Of a stretch of 64,000 nucleotides of DNA, positions 36,401 through 45,400 are shown piece by piece. Source of the DNA: Elgaria multicarinata webbii (taxonomy: Eukaryota > Chordata > Lepidosauria > Squamata > Anguidae); NCBI RefSeq assembly GCF_023053635.1, contig NC_086175.1, forward strand, positions 126,560,240 through 126,624,239. Reading direction: 5' to 3'. The translations under genes were made by a program, and so were the position numbers. The notes under the pieces are model-generated. The model was not told the DNA's origin. It ran no database searches and saw only the letters and a list, made by a program, of their open reading frames with translations. How positions within the stretch are numbered: position 1 is the stretch's first letter; every line of letters starts with the position of its first letter.

Positions 36401-39400
36401 TTCCCCTATTGTTTGAAACCAAGCATGCATTATTTAAATATGAAATATATCTCCTACTTGGTGACATCTTTAGAGGGACTCTAAATTGCTTCTTTTTTTT
36501 TACTGCCTCCAGCTGGAATTCTGTCCTGTACTTAAAATTATTTCCCACCTTAAAAATAAATAGCCAGAAGGAAGAAATAATTTCGGAAGTGCTTATTCTT
36601 TGCTTTGTGACATCTACAGGTGAGCACTAGTGTGATGAGTATCTACAGTGGAGATTTTGGCAATGTGGATGTGAAAGGGAATATCCAGTTTGCCATTGAT
36701 TATGTGGAACAGCTGAAGGAGCTCCATATTTTTATCGCCCAGTGCAAGGACTTGGCAATTGCGGAAGTTAAGAAGGAACGTTCAGATCCGTAAGTGTAGG
36801 GTGGGATTGGGATGGGGTGGGTGGGTGGATACTTAGAATCATAGAATAATACAGTTGGAAGGGAGCTATAAGGCTATTGAGTACAACCATGTATCTATCC
36901 TTCAGTGCCAAGGAGGAAAAGTAGGATGTAAATGTAGTAAATAGGCCGAACCAAACAGGGCTGAAATGAACTTGCTTGGAATAATTATTAAAAAAAAGTC
37001 TTTCCTGTACAAGTGAATCTTGTATCTCTGTCCTTTCAGTCCTGGGTAGAAACTTGTAAAGAAACTTGTGACTTGAGCTCATTTCGATGATAGATTCCAT
37101 TTTGAAATGTCTTATATAAGACTGACCTATTCAGTTTTAAGATTCTACTGCCAAAGGCTATTATTTTGCTCTTCAGCTCCATTGAAAACCGGCATCCGCA
37201 TTCAAGTATTATCTTACCAGACTGACTTTTTTTTTTAGGTATGTGAAGAGTTACTTGCTGCCAGAAAAGTACAAGCTGGGCAAAAGAAAGACATCTGTGA
37301 AGAAGAAAACATTGAATCCTGTCTATAATGAGATATTACGGGTAACTTGTATCATTCCCTCTATATACCATGTTCTGGCTGTGAGTGTTGTTGCTTATGT
37401 AGCCAAAACACTCTTCACACACAAGGGGGAGGTATCAACAGGTTCAGGGGAGCCCAGAGATTTGCAAAGGTACAAAAACATTGAGGGGGGAAAATACCAC
37501 AATCCAACCTGATGAGGACTGAGTATGCTCAGTGACCGCAGAATGCTGTCTGACTTTTAAGAACATGAGAAGAGCCATGTTGGATCAGACCAAGGGTCCA
37601 TCTAGTCCAGCATTCTGTTCACACGGTGGCCAGTCAGCTGTTAACCAGGGACCCACAAAGCAGGGCATGGTGGAACAGCACCCTCCCACCCATGTTCCAC
37701 AGCAACTGATGCACATAGGGTATCAGTCTTGTAAGATTCCGGGAGTGCTGTTGACAGGAGCCCTTGGCCTTTGGCTTGTTCTAGAAGGCAGATCTTTTAA
37801 TACAATGTCCTGATGAAGCGAATCTATTGGAGCTGCCTGGAATAGAACTCTTGAATGATAGTGCTCAAGATTCCTCCCGAGAAGTACTGACACTTAAAAT
37901 TTGAATTAAACTAGATTTTAAAGTTCATACTGTAGATAATGGGACAGTTTGCATGTCACAACAAGGTGCTGTAGATTAATTAATTCTTGGGCGCCAGGGT
38001 TTGTGCAAGCTCCAGCAGGCAGTTGCTATGGCTCGTCATGTTGAGCGAAACCAGGCGGCAGGGGTTGTTTGAAGGTTAGACAACCCTCAAATAACCCATT
38101 CCTTGTTTGAGGGTTGTCTAACCCTCAAATAATCTCTGCCACCTCGGTTCGCACAACATGACAAGTGAGGGCAACCTGGGCGCCCATGGGTGCTATGCAG
38201 AAATGGCACCCATGGACAACTGGCACAATGCAACAAGTAAATTCAGCCATGGTGGGATGTCATGTAGTGTGAACCAGGTCAATGTCCTTAAAACATCAAT
38301 TTGTCTTATTTGCAGTATAAAGTTGACAAGATCCTCTTGGCATCCCAGAGACTGAATATCTCCGTTTGGCACAACGACACTTTTGGGCGCAATAGTTTCT
38401 TGGGTGAAGTGGAGCTTGACTTGGGCGACTGGGACTGGAATGACAGGCAAAAGAAACAGATGAACTGGTACCCGCTTAAACCACGAGTGAGTTTTTGGCT
38501 GCATTCAACACAATAGTCCACGGTGGGGTAATAATCAACTTGACAGTTGTTTATCTAGGGGGTACTCCCCACACAACATGATAATAATCAACCGTGGTGT
38601 GGATTAGGATCAGCATTGAGTGGACTATTAGTCCACGCAGAGGTAACTCACTCATCCCCTGCCCTCTTTCCCCGCTCAGTCCTCCTCCTACTATCCCATC
38701 AGCTATTGCTGCTGAAAACTACCCTGCTGGCTGGACTAGAGTGGCAGACGCCGCTTTGGCCAATCTTGCCTTGCGACGAAATAATCAACGATGCCCTCCA
38801 CACAACACGATAACTAACGGTGGTTCAAATAGCCAACTCTGCACAGAATTGGTTATTTGCATTGGTTATTTCGGCCAAATAACCAACTATTGGTTAAAAA
38901 ACTCCCTCCATACAACATGATAACCCACGGTGGGTTAAATAACCAACCGTCGGCTACTAAAACCACCATTGTTTATCATGTTGTCTGAACCCAGTCTATG
39001 ACTTTTGGTGGATCATGTGTGCCTTTGGGCCAGATACTCTTCTTCCCCACAAAACCCTTCAATGTTCCTGTTTCCCGAAGGACTATGAGCAATATAAGGA
39101 CATTGTCAACTCTGAATCATATAATAATTTATAATTCTTATACTAGGGAATATTGTTTTCATACCCCAAATTGCTGTTAAAAGTGAAATTAATAATTTTG
39201 CCCAGTTTGGAGAATTTCTACTTTTCAATCAAGAAATACACCAGCACTGCAGTAACACTGCAACATGTCGTTGAATGATTTAAAATGTCTGATTGGGTGA
39301 ACCCAACCCAGTTGTTCCATTTCACTGCCTTGATTTTAAAAGTTACCTGAGTTTTCATCAGGCATCAGATTAAAAAACACACCATGGTTTTTTAAAAAAA

Positions 39401-42400
39401 ATCTTACAAGTCATGCTTCTTCCCCTTTTCATAGAGGTGGAACTTTCTGGGAGACATGGTACATCGCTTCAAGCAGCTTTACCTGGCCTGGTGCCCTCTA
39501 ACTTTGTTGGATTTCAACACAGGCAGGATGCTGCTGGGGATTATAGTTGTAGTAGTCCAACACAAGCTGGAGAGCATCAGGTTGAGTAAGGCTCGCTCCA
39601 AAACACTGACCTGGTTCTACCCCTGTGCTTGCTGGATGCATTTCCCTACGGCCTCTCCTGGACAGGGATAGCTTGGCCACGGTGGTACAGCCATTGGTAA
39701 CCTCAAGATTGGATTACTGCAACGCGCTCTATGTGGGGCTGCCCTTGAAGCTGCTCCGGAAGCTGGAGCTAGTGCGGAATGCTGCAGCTCGGCTGTTGTC
39801 TGGAGCTGCTCATTTCCAGCATGTAACTCCTCTGCTGAGGGAACTGCACTGGCTGCCTATTCGCTACCAGGCCAGGTTTAAGGTTCTTGTACTTGTGTAC
39901 AAAGCCCTAAACAACTTGGGACCAGGATATCTGAGAGAGCGCCTTCTCCCTTACCAACCTGCCCGGTCACTGAGGACATCCGAGGGCCTGCTCCTGGTGG
40001 TTCCACATAGATCCATCCTCCGATTGGAATCCACCAGGGGGAGAGCCTTCAGCGTGGTGGCCCCCCTCCTGTGGAATTCCCTGCCTCTGGAGGTCAGGCA
40101 GGCGCCAACCTTGTACTCCTTTCGGCGCCTCCTGAAAACATCTTTATTCCAAGAAGCCTTTCCTTAACATGCAACCTTGAATCTCTGTTTTTGCTTCTTT
40201 TAAATTTTGTTTTAACTGTTTTATTCTGTTTTTATTTTCATTTTACCTTGTACACTGCTCCGAAATTTTTCAATGGGGAGCGGTATATAAATATTCTAAA
40301 TAAATAAATAAATAAACAATTACCCTTGCTGGGCGCAGCTTGCCGTGATGTCTGACCCCTGCAAGGGGGGCTGGCTGGGGAGAGTGAACAATCCACCCAG
40401 CAACCCTACAACACAGCGTGGTTTGTTAACCACCCACACTCACAGGGTTTGCATGTTACAAGCCACAACTGGCGAGGGTAGATAGGGATGGCACACGCAA
40501 GGGTGGTTAATAAGCCACCATGGCTTATTGTCCGCCCTCACGTCATGTGAACCTGGCCAGAGAGAATAAATTCTCCCCCTCAAAATTCTGATTTCATTCC
40601 TGTACAGATTTAGTAGATTAAGGCTGCAGTTACCTGAGAGTAAGCTCCATTGAACTCAGTGGGACTTACTTCTGAGTAGACACGCACAGGATGGTGCTGT
40701 AACAGTATAGCTTTTAGCTGATTACGCTGGTAGTTTCTTTTGTCAAGGGATAACCCTAGTTTGCACTTGCTTCTGGCATGATGTTTGAGAAAACACACAA
40801 AGAAGAGATGCTGCAAAATTGAGCAAGTTGTATTCGGCAGACTCCACAGTGAGTGGTTATTTTTTTCTTTCATAAATGGTCAGACTCCACAAGCTGCTCA
40901 TGAACTTGAGAACCGAGGGGAGATAAAGATTGCGCTCAAGTACATTCCACAGCCTACTGCGAGTAAGTATTCCTGTTACACGCTTCTCAAATTTGCTTCA
41001 TGGGTGTTTTGCTCGCTGCTTCAATCTCCTCGGTAATAAACCTGGACTGTCTAAAGACTAAAGGACATGGCTTAGCCTTAGTGATTACAAATGCAAGCAA
41101 TTTCAAACTCAACGTGCTCACTAACTCATTTCTCCCCTTACATACGGAGAGAAGAACCTTCCATTCCTGATTTGTGTCAAATCATAGTTTGTACCGTGTC
41201 ACCCAGTCCTGACAAACTAGAATTTGCAGAAACCATGATTTGCTTGCAGACAAGTCCAGACCAAACCATGGTTTCCAGTTGTGATTTGGTGGGAAATTAC
41301 CCCATTCTAGACTCAATCAAAATAACACAAACTATGGTTTGTTGCAAATTTGGAACAGAAGCCACTAATATTCAAGTGAAAGGTGAGGATGGGAGTATTT
41401 GAATCAACCTAATGCTGCTGGTGCTTGTAATGCTAAAACAAGTCATGTCTGGACTGCCCTTAAATTTATTTGGCTATGAACTTCAGAGGGACAACGCCCT
41501 TTTTTTTAACCAGTGTTGTGCAGTATTGGATCATGAATATTGCTTGCTTGCTAGGAGGTTCAACCTCCAGACTGCCTGCTTGGCTGCTGTAGTTAATCGT
41601 TTGTTCACTGGCTGAACAATTAATTTACAATTCAGCACCAACATCAAGATGGACGTAACTGATGTAAGAAACCACACCGCCACCTTAAGCTTTACTGTAA
41701 GCCTTACAGTGTCAAGTGTGAATACGACCTTTGAAGATGGAGCACTGGTCATTACACTCAGCTGATGCGGAGAATCCTAGGCTGTAACTTATCTGCTAGT
41801 TAACACTCCCCGATGATGTGATATTAGAATGAAAACCACTATGTCCTATCTTACTGCCTTTTTGGGGTGGGGTGGGGTTGTGATGTTTTCACACCTTGGC
41901 ATATGCTGTTGTGTATTGCTGGCCTGGCTCTCCCCCGTCAATGGGACAATCTTTAGACTTCATCTTGTTTGCGGTACTAAGGACAGTCAAGGCTCAGTCT
42001 GGGCAGAAGGAAAGTCATTATTATTATTATTATTATTATTTATTTATATAGCACCATCAATGTACATGGTGCTGTACAGATTACACAGTAAATAGCAAGA
42101 CCCTGCCGCACAGGCTTACAATCTAATAAAGTTGTAGTAAACAATAAGGAGGGAAAGAGAATGCAAACAGGCACAGGGAAGTGTAAACAGGCACCGGGTA
42201 GGGTGAAGCTAAACAGTATAGAGTCAGAACAAACTCAATATTTAAAACCTATAGGGAACAGAAAAGTTTTTAGCTGAGTTTTAAAACCTGTGATTGAGTT
42301 TGTAGTTCTTTCTCCTTTTTGTGTCCTTCCAAAATTATGAATTAAGCAATCTTTTGGTACACTTTTTTTGTGTGTGTGGGGGGGGAGAATGTTGCACAAG

Positions 42401-45400
42401 GCAGGCCAAGTTTGCTTTTTGGGGGTGGAGCTGGGAGAGGATGCTTAGTCGCAAAGAAGTACCTTATCCCTATTGAGTTCTGAAGAAGTATTGGGTTTGC
42501 ATGTCAGCCCTCTTTCTAGTGTGTGTGTGTGTGTATGTATGTATTTCATTGTAAAACATGAAGGAACAAAGATACGCTTCTGACGGATTTTGGGTGGGGG
42601 GTCTGTTTCAAAGGTAAGAAGACTCCGGCCACTGGAGAAGTCCATATTTGGGTGAAAGAATGCAACGACCTTCCAATCCTCAGGGGCAATAAGCTGAACT
42701 CCTTTGTCAAATGGTAAGAGCATTGATTTGTCAGAACTGAGGCTAAATTTGGCAACGTGGCGTTGGGCAGGAATCATTGGAAGCTCCTCTTTGATGTGAT
42801 GTGCCCCCGCATATGCGTGGCAGTTTCAGTGATGGCATCATGGCCCCTCTCTTCAGAGGCTGAGCTGGTGCAGTTGAGAAATCACCGTAGGAGCATCCAG
42901 ATCAGATATTAAAACAAGAATTTAAACGCAGAACTGTGAGCCTCTTCTTACACGTGGGTTTAGCATACCCGTGAATGGGGCACTACTAGTATATCGTTTT
43001 GCTCTTCCCCACTGGCTGATTATTGCTACCGGCACTTCCTCTTCCTGTGGAGGAATGAAGCTGGCTGAGATGGAAGAGGAGGTTGGTGCTGCTCTTGACT
43101 GGGGGCACTTTCGCTGCCTGTTTGCCCCCTTGTTACTTGCTGCAGCCACCTCCTGTTTCTGGGGAAGAGAGCGACCCACAGCTGAGACCCTGAGACGAAG
43201 CCGTGCACTTCTGTCTCGTGCAACTTCCTGCGCGGGGTTTCATTCCCCAGCAAAGGGTAAAGGCAGCAGCAGTGACTGGTCGGCCAGCCAAGTTGAGGAA
43301 ACATGAGATGCTATGCTGGCATTCAGTTTGCCTGATAACTGGATGCCGTGGCAAGATAGTGACATTTTTAAAGCAGTGTTTTAACATTGAATAAAAAAGG
43401 ACAGACTGTGATTTGTGATGGTTCCTCTGATTGGTGGTGGCTAGGAAAGTAGGAAATTATTTCTATAAATCTTCCTCCTAATAGCTTTTAAAGCAGCTCT
43501 TGGGAAGAGGGGACCCTAAAATGGTGGGAGAAGGAAGTGCATTGCATAGAGCAGGGGTGGAGAACCCCTTTCAGACCACATTCAGTTTTGGAGATGCTGC
43601 ATTCCAGTGGTGAGTGGGGCTGAAGGCCAAAGGAGTGGGCCCCCAAATGCAAAACATTCCAGCAGGCTGTTCTTTAAAGATCTTGCTGCCAGTCACTAAG
43701 CCTTAGGGATGGCACTTCAACCACACTTCGAATACTGTGTACAGTTCTGGTTACCACACCTAAAAAAAAGATAGTGTAGAGCTGGAAAAAGGGCAGAAAG
43801 GGGCACCTAAAATGATCAAGGGGCTGGAGTATCTCCCCTAGGAAGGAAGGTTACAACACCTGGGATGGTTTAGCTTGGAAAAAAGGAGGCTAAGGGGAGA
43901 CGTGATAGAGGTGTACAAAATGATGCATGGTGTTGAGAATGGGGATAGGGAGGCATTTTTCTCCCTCTCCCATAATACTAGAACCCAATGGAGTCATCCC
44001 ATGAAGCTGATTGATGGGAGATTCGGGATGGATAAAAGGAAGGACTTCTTCACACAGTGCATGGAATTTGCTACCACAAGATGTAGCGATGGCCACTAAT
44101 TTGGATGGCTTTAAAAGGGGGTTGGATAAATTCCTGGAGGAGGCTATCAATGGCAACTAGTCCTGATGGCTAAGTGCAACCTCTAGTATCAGATGAAGTA
44201 AGCCTGTGTACACTAATTGTTGGGGAACATGGGTGGGAGGATGCTGTTGCACCGTGTCCTGCTTGTGGTTTCCTGGTCGACAGCTGGTTGACTGCTGTGT
44301 GAAGAGTGCTGGTCTAGATGGACCCTAGCTCTGATCCAGTATGACTCTTCTTATGTTCTAACCTCTTAGAATGGGGGAAAAACTACACAAAAACACCAAA
44401 TGATTGACAGTTGGAGGAAGGAGCTTTAACCATCTGGGGAACCCCAGTGGGCCAAAGTTGGCCCTGAGGAGGGCTGGATTTAGCCCCTGTGCCTGTAGTT
44501 CCTAACCCTGGCATAGAGAGCTTCACAGGAGCATTTTAGTGTCCCCCCGTTCTATCTAAGCCTTTCCTCCTTGGATACTGAAGCAGCACCTTACTTCCAC
44601 CAAATGTGACCTCAAGATTTATCATTGGGGTAACAGCTATATAAATCCGGTATTGTACAAATGCAAGCCTTAAGGTCCAAATATATTCTCTGTGTAATTT
44701 CCTTCCCTTTTGTCTGAAGTACCATTCTTCCAGATACAAGCAGAAAAAGCCGTCAGAAAACAAGAGCTGTTGCAAAGACGACCAACCCAGTGTTCAATCA
44801 TACAATGGTTTATGATGGATTCAGGCCTGAAGATTTGAAAGAAGCTTGCATAGAACTCACTGTCTGGGATCACAACAAGTTGGCCAATCATTTCCTGGGA
44901 GGCCTCAGGATTGGACTTGGAACAGGTACTTGCAGCTGAGTGGAAGTTGTCTCCCCATCCAAGTCCTATGTAAATGGGTATCTATTTCAAAAAGAATCAG
45001 GAAGAGCCAATGGATTTGAAGCAAGTGCTGTTGAATAATAAGCACCTTGTCCAATAAAAGGAATGCATTCTTAGTTCCACCTGCCCTATATCTGATTTTA
45101 GTGCAACTCTTCTTCGTATGTGATTCTCCACTGATTAGCCTAATTATAAATTTATCTGGGGTTGGATCCAGTCTTCCCTGAGTGGAGTTCTGCCATGGGA
45201 CACTCTCACTGTCAGAAGTGGCAAAAATCTCCAAATGCCAGTTTAAACATTGCCTATATAGCAGAGCAGAATAAATAGAATTGAAAGCAGGATGCTGCAG
45301 TAATGTAAGCTGAAAGGTGGTTAGGTGGCAGAGTTTAGACTTGCACCCAGAGGGTAAAATCCAGCGTAAACCCTATTTATTTATTTATTTATTTATGGAT

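Noticed and set aside
39625-40167. 180-codon open frame as a possible gene
   Set aside because: The peptide is the C-terminus of an L2-clade reverse transcriptase, followed by the L2 3' tail.
42922-43306. Short frames on both strands in a GC-richer intron patch
   Set aside because: Unrecognised, overlapping in opposite frames; most likely chance open frames.
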